Assembly (NCBI GenBank): GCA_023443025.1
Contig: JAEZWM010000017.1
Coordinates: forward strand, 62,001-126,000
Length of the DNA: 64,000 bases
Origin: Bacillota bacterium
GTDB lineage: Bacteria > Bacillota > Clostridia > Tissierellales > Peptoniphilaceae
Direction of reading: 5' to 3'
Below, piece after piece: positions 8,955 through 17,465 of the stretch (its first letter is position 1; every line of letters begins with the position of its first letter). Below the pieces are notes generated by a model that searched no databases, had not been told where the DNA came from, and saw nothing but the letters and a program-made list of their open reading frames with translations. Made by a program: the position numbers and the translations under genes.

Positions 8955-9170
8955 AATTTATTGTATAACACGCGTTTGTTAAAATTTTTTAATATTTTTT
9001 GGCTTACTAATTATCATTTTTTTGCATAACAGTTACAATATAATTATTAATAACTTTGTTGGAAAACATTTACCATTATTAAGGTGTTTTTAATCCTCTA
9101 AGCATTATTATAACAGTATCTATCCCACTTTCATTCTTCATGCTTATTACATAGGATATTGGTTATTATA
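8955..9170. other. AT-rich intergenic region without a recognised gene
   Basis: This stretch separates the wall hydrolase (minus) from the peptide transporter (plus). I see no ORF with a ribosome site, no RNA gene and no riboswitch consensus in it. Confidence 0.5.
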
Positions 9171-9257
9171 TTTCAAACTCTCTAATAAATAGGTATAATT
9201 TGAATAAATGAAAACGTTTCATTTATTGTTGCTAAATCTATTTTAATATTATATAAT
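9171..9257 (+). promoter_or_regulatory. Tandem promoters and 25-bp palindromic operator of the opp operon
   Basis: Two promoters can be drawn: TTTCAA (9171)-17-TATAAT (9194-9199), and TTGCTA (9229)-17-TATAAT (9252-9257). Between them AATAAATGAAA (9203-9213) and TTTCATTTATT (9217-9227) form a perfect inverted repeat with centre ACG. It lies at the predicted start site of the first promoter and next to the -35 of the second. The core ATGAAAACGTTTCAT resembles a CcpA/LacI-family cre, one base short of the classic spacing. Confidence 0.6.
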
Positions 9258-9337
9258 TAGTTCAGGCAACCGGAGTAAAAATGCATAATGTTTGGTTGCA
9301 CTATGTAAATTTATTCCAAAAAAAGGAGGAATTAGAT

Positions 9338-10984
9338 TTGAACAGATTAAAAAAGTTAAGCCTTATCTTAGCTCTAGTTATGGTATTTGCTATGTTCTTA
9401 GGAGCATGTACACCACAAGCAAAAGATGAAGGTAAAACTGAAGAACCGGCTACTGAAGAAAAGGTAGACGAGACTGAAGAAAAGGCTGAAGAAGCTACAG
9501 AAGAACCGAAAGAAGAGGAAAAAGAAGGTACTGAGTCAACTGGCGATATCGCTGATTACGAGGTAGTAGTTGCACAAGGTGCTGATCCAAAATCTCTTGA
9601 CCCTCATGGAACAAACGACCAACCATCTTCAAGAGTTAATAAGCAAATTTATGACACTCTTATTGAGCAAGATTCAAACATGGAATTACAACCCGGACTT
9701 GCTGAGTCTTGGGAACAAGTAGATGATACTACTTGGGAATTCAAACTTGTTGAAGGCGTTAAATTCCACAATGGTGAAGAATTAAAAGCTTCTGACGTTG
9801 TTTTCTCTATTAAAAGGGAAATCGAATCTCCAAACACTGGACATATAGTTGAGTTCATTAAAGAAATCGAAGCAAAAGACGATTACACTGTAGTTATGAA
9901 ACTTGATGAGCCATTTGCTCCTATCCTTTCACACTTAGCTCATACTGCTTCTTCAATATTAAATGAAAAAGCTGTTACTGAAGCTGGTGACGACTATGTA
10001 AACTCTCCAGTAGGAACCGGTCCATTTAAATTCGTAAGCCAAGATGCTGGTGACAAAGTTACACTAGAAGCTTTCGAAGACTATTACAAAGGACCTGCTA
10101 AGTTTAAGACATTAGTTATTAAAAATGTTGCTGAAAACGCTACTAGAACTATCGGTCTTGAAACTGGTGAAATCGACATCGCTTATGATATTGAACCAAA
10201 CGATTTTGAAGTTGTTCGTGGTAATGATAAACTTGAATTAGTTGAAGCTGAATCACTATCAACCGCTTACATTGGATTCAATACACAAAAAGAGCCGTTC
10301 TCAGATGTTAAAGTAAGACAAGCTCTAAACCATGCTGTAAATGTAGAAGAAATCATCGACGTAGTTCTTGAAGGTTCAGGATCTCCTGCATCAAGTCCTA
10401 TCAACAACAAAGTATTTGGTTTCGACGATTCACTAACAGCTTACGAATATGATCCTGAAAAAGCTAAAGCTCTTCTAGAAGAAGCTGGCCATGCAGATGG
10501 ATTTACAACTACAATTTGGACAAATGACAATGCAGTAAGAGTTAAGATTGCAGAATTAGTTCAAGCACAACTTGCTGAAGTTGGCGTACAAGCTGAAATA
10601 GAAGTAGTTGAATGGGGTGCTTACCTAGACAGAACTGCAGCTGGTGAACATGACATGTTTATCCTTGGTTGGGTAACTGTAACCGGAGATGCTGACTACG
10701 GACTATACGCTCTATTCCACAGTACTCAAAAAGGTAGTGCTGGTAACAGAACATTCTTCGAAAACGCTGAAGTAGATAAATTACTTGACGAAGGTAGAAA
10801 AGAGTCTGACCCTGCAAAGAGACTTGAAGCATACAAGGCAGCTCAGGAAATTATAGTTAAAGAAGCTCCAGAGATCTTCCTATACTTCCAAGAGCAAAAT
10901 GCCGGTATACAAAAGACAATAAAAGGTTTTGAACTTCATCCAGCAGGACACCATAGACTGTACACTGTTGAGAAAGATCAATAA
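9338..10984 (+). CDS. oppA: Peptide ABC transporter substrate-binding lipoprotein
   Basis: This 548-residue family 5 extracellular solute-binding protein (OppA/DppA type) should capture peptides at the cell surface and deliver them to the permease that follows. The signal peptide ends in lipobox FLGAC with Cys24 as lipid anchor. A Glu/Lys/Thr-rich linker (about 25-65) leads to the binding domain with the typical DPHGTNDQ, W-F-L-EG-V-FHNGE and SPVGTGPF motifs. TTG at 9338 is preferred over an upstream in-frame ATG because AAAAGGAGGA sits 7 bases before it and the lipoprotein signal starts there. It is the first gene of a five-gene operon. Its substrate cannot be read from sequence. Confidence 0.93.
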   Translation: MNRLKKLSLILALVMVFAMFLGACTPQAKDEGKTEEPATEEKVDETEEKAEEATEEPKEEEKEGTESTGDIADYEVVVAQGADPKSLDPHGTNDQPSSRVNKQIYDTLIEQDSNMELQPGLAESWEQVDDTTWEFKLVEGVKFHNGEELKASDVVFSIKREIESPNTGHIVEFIKEIEAKDDYTVVMKLDEPFAPILSHLAHTASSILNEKAVTEAGDDYVNSPVGTGPFKFVSQDAGDKVTLEAFEDYYKGPAKFKTLVIKNVAENATRTIGLETGEIDIAYDIEPNDFEVVRGNDKLELVEAESLSTAYIGFNTQKEPFSDVKVRQALNHAVNVEEIIDVVLEGSGSPASSPINNKVFGFDDSLTAYEYDPEKAKALLEEAGHADGFTTTIWTNDNAVRVKIAELVQAQLAEVGVQAEIEVVEWGAYLDRTAAGEHDMFILGWVTVTGDADYGLYALFHSTQKGSAGNRTFFENAEVDKLLDEGRKESDPAKRLEAYKAAQEIIVKEAPEIFLYFQEQNAGIQKTIKGFELHPAGHHRLYTVEKDQ

Positions 10985-10994
10985 TTCAGTAAAT

Positions 10995-11020
10995 GGGCCC
11001 TTTAAGGGCCCTTTATTATT
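10995..11020 (+). terminator. Hairpin between oppA and oppB (attenuator-like)
   Basis: GGGCCC-TTTAA-GGGCCC is followed by TTTATTATTTAA, 10 bases after the oppA stop. The T-run is interrupted, so partial termination or an mRNA 3'-stabilising stem is likely. Either would give more binding protein than permease. Confidence 0.6.
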
Positions 11021-11043
11021 TAACATGTAAAAGGAGTGACGTA

Positions 11044-11970
11044 ATGCATAAGTACATAATTAAAAGACTACTTCTTTTAATTCCTGTAATTCTAGGTGTA
11101 ACATTTATAGTTTTCTTCATAATGCATCTAACACCTGGAGATCCCGCTAAGATTGCACTTGGTGAAAATGCTCCACAAGAGCAAGTTGATAAAATGAGAG
11201 AAGAAATGGGACTTAATGATCATTTCTTAATCCAATACGCAAATTTTGTAAAAAAAGCAGCTACCGGTGATTTTGGTAGATCATATGACACTAAAAAACC
11301 GGTATTCGATGAAGTATTCTCAAGATTTCCGGCTACACTAAAATTAACCATAGCAGGTATAATAATTGCCGTACTAATCGGTATACCGGTAGGTATTATT
11401 TCAGCTACCAAGCAGTACTCTATATTAGACTATACAACAATGATACTAGCTCTGCTCGGAGTTTCGATGCCTAACTTCTGGCTCGGATTAATGCTCATAC
11501 TATTATTCTCCGTACGGTTTGGTATTCTGCCCTCTGGAGGTTCGGGAAGTTTCGCTCATATAATACTACCTGCGATAACGCTTGGTACCGGTGTTGCAGC
11601 GATCATAACCAGAATGACCAGATCATCTATGCTTGAGGTTATTAGACAGGACTATATTAGAACAGCTAGAGCAAAAGGTGTTGCTGAGAACGTTGTAATC
11701 AATAAGCACGCACTTAAAAATGCTCTAATACCGATTGTAACAGTTATAGGTCTTCAATTTGGTTACCTTCTTGGTGGAGCAGTACTTACAGAAACCGTAT
11801 TTACTTGGCCCGGAGTTGGTAGATTACTAGTTGAAGCTATAAAGAGAAAGGATACCCCTACAGTGCTTGCATCAGTTGTATTCCTTTCAGTTACATTTAG
11901 TATAGTTAACTTATTAGTAGACATTCTATATGCATATCTTGATCCAAGAATCAAGTCACAGTATAGATAA
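11044..11970 (+). CDS. oppB: Peptide ABC transporter permease (OppB/DppB type)
   Basis: This 308-residue inner-membrane permease belongs to the BPD_transp_1 superfamily. It has a first membrane helix at residues 8-30, the typical TPGDPA motif just outside it, about five further helices, and the EAA loop at about 200-220 (DYIRTARAKG). The C-terminus LDPRIK is standard for the family. ATG at 11044 is chosen over an upstream in-frame ATG because AAAGGAG precedes it and the protein then starts MHKYIIKRLL, as in homologues. It pairs with OppC to form the channel. Confidence 0.94.
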   Translation: MHKYIIKRLLLLIPVILGVTFIVFFIMHLTPGDPAKIALGENAPQEQVDKMREEMGLNDHFLIQYANFVKKAATGDFGRSYDTKKPVFDEVFSRFPATLKLTIAGIIIAVLIGIPVGIISATKQYSILDYTTMILALLGVSMPNFWLGLMLILLFSVRFGILPSGGSGSFAHIILPAITLGTGVAAIITRMTRSSMLEVIRQDYIRTARAKGVAENVVINKHALKNALIPIVTVIGLQFGYLLGGAVLTETVFTWPGVGRLLVEAIKRKDTPTVLASVVFLSVTFSIVNLLVDILYAYLDPRIKSQYR

Positions 11971-11983
11971 GGAGGATAGCTGA

Positions 11984-12871
11984 ATGGCAAACAACGAGAT
12001 AAAAAAGTCCAAAACTCAAGTAAAAAGAGGTCCATGGAGAGAGGTCTGGAGAAGACTTAAGAAGAATCACATGGCCATGGTAGGACTTGCAATAATAATT
12101 ATTTTGATACTTGTGGCAATATTTGCAAATCAAATTGCAGATTATGAAACAGTTGCAATAAAACAAAATACAAAAGATAGACTTCAAGGTCCTTCCGCTA
12201 AATACTGGCTGGGTACCGATAACTTCGGAAGAGACATATTCGCTAGATTAGTTCATGGTACTAGGATATCACTTGCCGTCGGGGTTGTCGCAGTAAGTTT
12301 TGCGATAGTCATTGGTGGATTCTTAGGAGCTATCGCAGGATTTTACGGTGGAAGAATTGATAATATTATTATGAGGGCTATGGATATCTTCCTCGCTATA
12401 CCAAGTATACTCTTGGCAATAGCAATTGTATCAGCACTCGGGTCCAATCTATTTAACCTAATGATTGCAATAGGGATTTCGTCCATCCCCTCTTATGCAA
12501 GGATAGTAAGAGCTTCTGTTCTTCAAGTTAAGGACGAGGAATTTATTGAAGCAGCAAGAGCAATCGGTGCATCAGATGCAAGAATCATAAGAAAGCATAT
12601 ACTTCCCAACTCTTTAGCTCCTATTATAGTACAAGGAACTCTTGGAGTTGCCGGAGCGATTCTTTCTACTGCAGGCCTTGCATTTATCGGACTTGGAGTA
12701 CCAAAACCAAGACCTGACTGGGGAGCTATGTTGGCTGATGCTAGAAACTACATGAGAAACGCATCTCATATGGCAACTTTCCCGGGAATTGCAATTGTAA
12801 TCACAATTCTTGCATTAAACCTTTTAGGTGATGGTTTAAGAGATGCTCTAGACCCAAGGTTAAAGCAATAA
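11984..12871 (+). CDS. oppC: Peptide ABC transporter permease (OppC/DppC type)
   Basis: This 295-residue second permease subunit has the characteristic N-terminal segment before the first membrane helix (about residues 32-54). The family motif LGTDNFGRDIFARL lies at about 68-81, the EAA loop at about 185-205 (EFIEAARAIGASD), and the ending LGDGLRDALDPRL is standard. AAGGAGG lies just ahead of the ATG, and the gap to oppB is 13 bases. It forms the transmembrane heterodimer with OppB. No anomalies were seen. Confidence 0.95.
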   Translation: MANNEIKKSKTQVKRGPWREVWRRLKKNHMAMVGLAIIIILILVAIFANQIADYETVAIKQNTKDRLQGPSAKYWLGTDNFGRDIFARLVHGTRISLAVGVVAVSFAIVIGGFLGAIAGFYGGRIDNIIMRAMDIFLAIPSILLAIAIVSALGSNLFNLMIAIGISSIPSYARIVRASVLQVKDEEFIEAARAIGASDARIIRKHILPNSLAPIIVQGTLGVAGAILSTAGLAFIGLGVPKPRPDWGAMLADARNYMRNASHMATFPGIAIVITILALNLLGDGLRDALDPRLKQ

Positions 12872-12881
12872 GGAGGACCAT

Positions 12882-13871
12882 ATGACAGAGAGAATTCTAG
12901 AGATTAAGGACCTAGTAGTCCATTATATAACTGAAGAAGGAACAGTTGAAGCTGTTAACGGCTTAAACTTTGGTATCAACTATGGAGAAACCATGGGTTT
13001 AGTTGGTGAAACCGGTGCAGGCAAAACAACTACAGCACTTAGTATGCTTAGACTAGTTCCTGATCCACCCGGAAAAATAATAAGTGGTGAAATATTCTTC
13101 GAAGGCAAAAACATTCTACAAATGTCTGAAGAAGAAATCAGACAGATTAGAGGTAACAAGATTTCAATGATCTTCCAAGATCCAATGACCTCACTAAACC
13201 CGGTTATGTCAGTTGGAGATCAAATAGCAGAAGGTGTACAAATTCATCAAAAACTAAATGAGAAAGATTCGAGAGATAGAGCGCTTCAGATGCTTGAGAT
13301 GGTAGGTATACCCGGAGAAAGATATCATGAGTTCCCACATCAGTTTTCCGGTGGAATGAAGCAAAGAGTTATAATAGCTATCGCGTTAGCATGTAACCCT
13401 ACCCTACTCATAGCTGATGAGCCAACCACTGCACTGGATGTTACAATTCAAGCTCAGGTGCTTGAGCTGATGAGAAATCTTAAAGAAGAATTTAATACCG
13501 CAATGCTTATGATTACTCACGACCTGGGTGTTGTAGCTGATTCATGTGACAAGGTTGCAGTTATGTATGCAGGTGAAATAATAGAATATGCGATTATTGA
13601 AAAATTATTTAATAACCCTTCTCACCCATACACCATAGGTTTATTTGACTCAATACCAAACCTTGAAACAGATGTAGAAAGACTAAAGCCGATTAAAGGC
13701 CTTATGCCGGATCCTACTGCTCTTCCAAGCGGATGTAGGTTCCATCCTAGATGTCCGCATGCTAAAGATGTCTGTAGTGTAGAAAATCCGATGTATACAG
13801 AAATAGGTGAAGAACATATTGTTAAATGTCATATGTTCGGACCACATAAACATCTATGGGAGGGACAATAA
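12882..13871 (+). CDS. oppD: Peptide ABC transporter ATPase (OppD/DppD type)
   Basis: This 329-residue ATPase energises the transporter. It has Walker A GETGAGKT (about residues 43-50), the Q-loop, signature FSGGMKQR, and Walker B LLIADEPTTALD. The C-terminal oligopeptide-transporter extension has the cysteine-containing stretch CRFHPRCPHA. It sits 10 bases after oppC with an AAGGAGG site. Its stop overlaps the start of the next ATPase as TAATG, implying coupled, equimolar synthesis of the two ATPases. Confidence 0.95.
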   Translation: MTERILEIKDLVVHYITEEGTVEAVNGLNFGINYGETMGLVGETGAGKTTTALSMLRLVPDPPGKIISGEIFFEGKNILQMSEEEIRQIRGNKISMIFQDPMTSLNPVMSVGDQIAEGVQIHQKLNEKDSRDRALQMLEMVGIPGERYHEFPHQFSGGMKQRVIIAIALACNPTLLIADEPTTALDVTIQAQVLELMRNLKEEFNTAMLMITHDLGVVADSCDKVAVMYAGEIIEYAIIEKLFNNPSHPYTIGLFDSIPNLETDVERLKPIKGLMPDPTALPSGCRFHPRCPHAKDVCSVENPMYTEIGEEHIVKCHMFGPHKHLWEGQ

Positions 13872-14821
13872 TGACAGAAATATTAAGAGTTGAAAATCTT
13901 AAAAAGTACTTTAATACTCCCAAAGGATTGTTACACGCAGTAGACGGTGTAAACTTTACAATAAATAAGGGAGATACACTTGGACTGGTAGGTGAATCAG
14001 GATGTGGTAAGTCAACCATAGGAAGACTGATTCTTAGATTACTTGAAGCGACAGATGGAAAAGTAACATTTGAAGACAAAAATCTATTTGGTCTATCTAA
14101 ACAAGAGATGGTCAAAATGAGAGGCGAAATGCAAATAATCTTCCAGGACCCATTCTCTTCACTAAACCCGAGAATGAGCGTTTCAGAAATAATCGGTGAA
14201 CCACTAGTCATTCATGGCAAGGTTAAAGGTGCAGCCGACTTATCAAAAGCGGTTAAAGACCTAATGGATAGAGTTGGACTGGCTGAAAGACTTAATAACT
14301 CCTACCCCCATGAGCTTGACGGTGGACGAAGACAGCGTATTGGTATAGCAAGAGCACTTGCACTTGAACCAAAGTTTATAGTTGCAGATGAACCTGTTTC
14401 AGCTCTTGACGTATCAATCCAAGCACAGATACTAAATCTAATGCAAGACTTACAAGATGAATTCGGTTTAACTTACTTATTCATAACCCATGACTTATCA
14501 GTAGTTAAGCATTTCTCTGATGATATAGCAGTAATGTATTTAGGACAATTAGTAGAAAAAGCTCCTAAAGGTAAGTTATTTGAAAAACCACTTCATCCAT
14601 ATACTCAAGCATTACTATCAGCAATTCCTGTTCCTTCACTCACACAAAAACGTGAAAGAATACTATTAAAAGGTGAAATCTCATCACCTATCAATCCAAA
14701 ACCGGGATGTAGATTTGCTAGTAGATGTCCATATGCATTTGATAAATGTACACAAGCAGATCCTGAGTTAATTGAAACAGAACCGGATCACTTTGTTGCT
14801 TGCTATATGGTAAATAAATAA
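13871..14821 (+). CDS. oppF: Peptide ABC transporter ATPase (OppF/DppF type)
   Basis: This 316-residue partner ATPase of OppD has Walker A GESGCGKS (about residues 42-49), Walker B FIVADEPVSALD and the C-terminal CRFASRCPYA extension. The ABC signature reads LDGGRRQR rather than the common LSGGQRQR; the two glycines and Arg are kept. ATG at 13871 is used, overlapping the oppD stop by one base with GGGAGGG upstream; a start 15 bases earlier lacks this. It is the last gene of the operon, followed by a strong terminator. Confidence 0.95.
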   Translation: MTEILRVENLKKYFNTPKGLLHAVDGVNFTINKGDTLGLVGESGCGKSTIGRLILRLLEATDGKVTFEDKNLFGLSKQEMVKMRGEMQIIFQDPFSSLNPRMSVSEIIGEPLVIHGKVKGAADLSKAVKDLMDRVGLAERLNNSYPHELDGGRRQRIGIARALALEPKFIVADEPVSALDVSIQAQILNLMQDLQDEFGLTYLFITHDLSVVKHFSDDIAVMYLGQLVEKAPKGKLFEKPLHPYTQALLSAIPVPSLTQKRERILLKGEISSPINPKPGCRFASRCPYAFDKCTQADPELIETEPDHFVACYMVNK

Positions 14822-14856
14822 ATTTAAAAAGCCCCTTTTTCGGGGCTTTTTAAATT
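14821..14856. terminator. Bidirectional terminator between oppF and the TRAP operon
   Basis: AATTTAAAAAGCCCC pairs perfectly with GGGGCTTTTTAAATT around a TTTTTC loop. The 15-bp stem has A-rich and T-rich flanks, so it can end transcripts from either side. Confidence 0.93.
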
Positions 14857-14862
14857 GATGTA

Positions 14863-16944
14863 TTAAATTGCTTCTGCTTTCTTTCTCCTAGTTTGAAGGA
14901 AATACAATAGTACAATTACAGAAATCCCTACTATATCAGTAATCCATCCGGGACTTAGTAGTGCAAGAGCTGCAGCTAGTAGTATTATTCTTTCATAGAA
15001 CTTGGCATGATAGAATAGATACCCCTCCATTGCTCCTCCTAAGCATATAATCCCTATAATGGCACTTAGAATATTTGGTATTGCCGAAATAAATGGTAAC
15101 CATTCAATTACATTTCCTGATGTTCCTGCAACCATAATAAGTGCAGGATTTAAAGCAAATATATATGGTATTATGAAAGCAGCCATTGATAGCTTAAAGG
15201 CTTGTACACCTGTCTTCATAGAGTTGGCACCTGCTATACCCGCACCTGCATAAGCAGCAAGAGCGACAGGTGGAGTAACATCTGCCACAACGCCAAAGTA
15301 TAGTATAAATAGATGTGCAGCCATGAGATTTACATTAAGTTTAGTAAGAGCAGGTACTGCCATTGTAGCAAGTACGATGTATTTAGCAGTGGTTGGTAAT
15401 CCCATACCGAGTATAAGTGATGCAAACATTGTAAAGAAAAGTGTAAGTAATAGATTACCACCTGAAATTTGAACTATCATTTCCGCAATTCTAAGTCCAA
15501 AACCTGTCAGTGTTACAACACCTACAACCATACCTGCACAGGCACAAGCACATATAACCCCAAGAGCGGCTTTTGCACCGGCATCCATCGCTTCTAAAAC
15601 AGTTCTATAGTTGAAGAAACCATCCTTTTTAATAATAGATGCTATTGAAGCAATCACAACGGCAGCTATAATTCCTACAAGTGCAGCATAGGTTGGAGTA
15701 TATTGTTTAATTAGCATATAAATTATTATTACTAGTGGCACTACAAGATACCCTGAGGATAAGAATATGTCTTTAACTTTAGGTAATTGCGCTCTTGGAA
15801 TCCCTTTAAGATTCTTTTTAGAGGCTTCCAAATGCACCATGGTACCTATAGCTATATAGTATAGGATTGCCGGTATCAGTGCAGCTTTTATAATAGATAC
15901 ATATTTAAAACCCGTAAAGTCGGCCATTATGAACGCAGCGGCTCCCATTACAGGGGGCATAATCTGTCCTCCTGTTGAAGATGCTGCCTCAACGGCACCG
16001 GCATAGTATGGTTCGTATCCTGTTTTCTTCATTAATGGTATGGTAAATGCTCCCGTAGTTACAGTATTAGCAACTGATGAACCTGAAATTGATCCCATAA
16101 GTCCACTAGATAGTACTGAAGTCATAGCAGGTCCGGACTTTGTGTGTCCTGTTAATGAGAATGCAAAGTCTATAAAAAACTTGCCCACCCCGGTTTTATC
16201 CAAGAAAGATCCAAATAGTATAAACATAAATACAAATGTAGATGATACAGCTATCGGTGTACCCATAATACCTTCTGTTGTAAGGTACATATGTGAAACA
16301 ATTCTCTGAATATTAAAACCTCTATGTGCTAGCATTCCCGGCATTTTTCTTCCAAAGTATGCATAAAGAAGGAAAACTATTGTAACTATTGGCAGTTCAG
16401 GTCCAACCACTCTCCTTGTTACCTCCAGAGTAAGCAGTATTGCTAAAACCCCAAAAATGTAATCGATCCTAGTCATTTGACCACCTTTTATGGCAATCGC
16501 TTCAACATTCATGAAAATATATCCAAATACCACTGCAGCAACTATCATTAGTCCGAAATCAAAAATTGAAGGCCTTTCTTTTTTGCTCCATTTTGAAGCA
16601 GGATATAATGCAAGCCCAAGAATAAAAGCAAACAAAATATGAAGAGATCTTTGCTTCATCGATAATAGGGTTCCAAATGCTGCTGTATAAAGATGAAATG
16701 CCGACATGGCAATAGCAATAGCGCTAAAAATTATAGCAATTGGTCCCGATAGTTTCCTTAATTTAGAGCTATCTTTATCATACTTATCTAAAAGCTCTTC
16801 GACATCTGTTTCTTCGGGAATTAATTCATCTAAATTAATTTCTTCAATGTTTTCAGTATCATTTACTTCATTTATTACTTCTTCTGATAAAGGCTTTACT
16901 TCATTATCTTTATCAATATTAGACTTTTTCATGTCATCTTTCAA
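14863..16944 (-). CDS. TRAP transporter fused permease (4TM/12TM, TAXI type)
   Basis: This polytopic protein of about 693 residues fuses the small (DctQ-like) and large (DctM-like) subunits of a TRAP transporter, the usual form in TAXI systems. It carries the substrate in symport with sodium or protons. An acidic, charged N-terminal tail (residues 1-60) precedes many hydrophobic helices. Large-subunit motifs such as SGSSVANTVTTGAFTIP, GGQIMPPVMGAAAFIMA and GMGLPTTAKY are present. I place the start at a TTG that overlaps the DUF1850 stop as TTGA, 7 bases after AGGGGG. A GTG 9 bases upstream is the alternative. The substrate is unknown; TAXI systems are often linked to dicarboxylates or amino acids. 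Confidence 0.93.
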   Translation of the reverse strand: MKDDMKKSNIDKDNEVKPLSEEVINEVNDTENIEEINLDELIPEETDVEELLDKYDKDSSKLRKLSGPIAIIFSAIAIAMSAFHLYTAAFGTLLSMKQRSLHILFAFILGLALYPASKWSKKERPSIFDFGLMIVAAVVFGYIFMNVEAIAIKGGQMTRIDYIFGVLAILLTLEVTRRVVGPELPIVTIVFLLYAYFGRKMPGMLAHRGFNIQRIVSHMYLTTEGIMGTPIAVSSTFVFMFILFGSFLDKTGVGKFFIDFAFSLTGHTKSGPAMTSVLSSGLMGSISGSSVANTVTTGAFTIPLMKKTGYEPYYAGAVEAASSTGGQIMPPVMGAAAFIMADFTGFKYVSIIKAALIPAILYYIAIGTMVHLEASKKNLKGIPRAQLPKVKDIFLSSGYLVVPLVIIIYMLIKQYTPTYAALVGIIAAVVIASIASIIKKDGFFNYRTVLEAMDAGAKAALGVICACACAGMVVGVVTLTGFGLRIAEMIVQISGGNLLLTLFFTMFASLILGMGLPTTAKYIVLATMAVPALTKLNVNLMAAHLFILYFGVVADVTPPVALAAYAGAGIAGANSMKTGVQAFKLSMAAFIIPYIFALNPALIMVAGTSGNVIEWLPFISAIPNILSAIIGIICLGGAMEGYLFYHAKFYERIILLAAALALLSPGWITDIVGISVIVLLYFLQTRRKKAEAI

Positions 16945-17465
16945 ACACGCCACCCCCTTAATAAGTATTTAAGTAAAATTGTATTTTTTATCCCAAATAA
17001 TACCGCTTGTCTTGGGACACTAAATTCTGTAAAATTTATTTCTTTATTATCGATTATTAGTATATGATTAGCTCTTACAGCTCCTGTTCTATATATTAAA
17101 TCATATATAGTTTTATTAATATCATATATAACAAATCCATCTTCAGTTATTTTAAATGGATATGTATTATCAGCAGGTAGTCCTGCGCCAAAGGAACTAA
17201 AATGTTCTTCCATTAATACAAGATTATTATTTCTGATAATATATTTTTCAGTTACATCTGTTCTTTCAACTGAATGTGTATAACGAATGCTAACACTGGA
17301 TCCTTCTTTTATCCTCCATACTCCTAGTACATCACCGGAATCATTGTCTACTGCAACTAGGGTTTTTACAGGAAATAGGATAAAAACAAGAATTATAAGT
17401 GTTAAAATGATTAAAAAATATGAGGAAGGAGGTATACTCCTCGCTTCCTCATTTACGCTAAACAT
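16941..17465 (-). CDS. DUF1850 domain protein of the TRAP operon
   Basis: This 174-residue protein has one N-terminal membrane helix (about residues 15-35) and an extracytoplasmic DUF1850 domain. Family features are visible: RYTHSVERTDVTEKY at about residues 60-75, then an FSSFGAGLPAD stretch. DUF1850 proteins are commonly encoded between the TAXI receptor and the fused permease, and this gene sits exactly there. It overlaps both neighbours (TAATG with the receptor stop, TTGA with the permease start). Its role is unknown; an accessory role in receptor-permease coupling is inference. Confidence 0.85.
   Translation of the reverse strand: MFSVNEEARSIPPSSYFLIILTLIILVFILFPVKTLVAVDNDSGDVLGVWRIKEGSSVSIRYTHSVERTDVTEKYIIRNNNLVLMEEHFSSFGAGLPADNTYPFKITEDGFVIYDINKTIYDLIYRTGAVRANHILIIDNKEINFTEFSVPRQAVLFGIKNTILLKYLLRGWRV

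Noticed and set aside
13822..14211. Minus-strand 129-codon frame inside oppF
   Set aside because: It is antisense to a fully conserved ATPase and has no start signal; it is a shadow frame.
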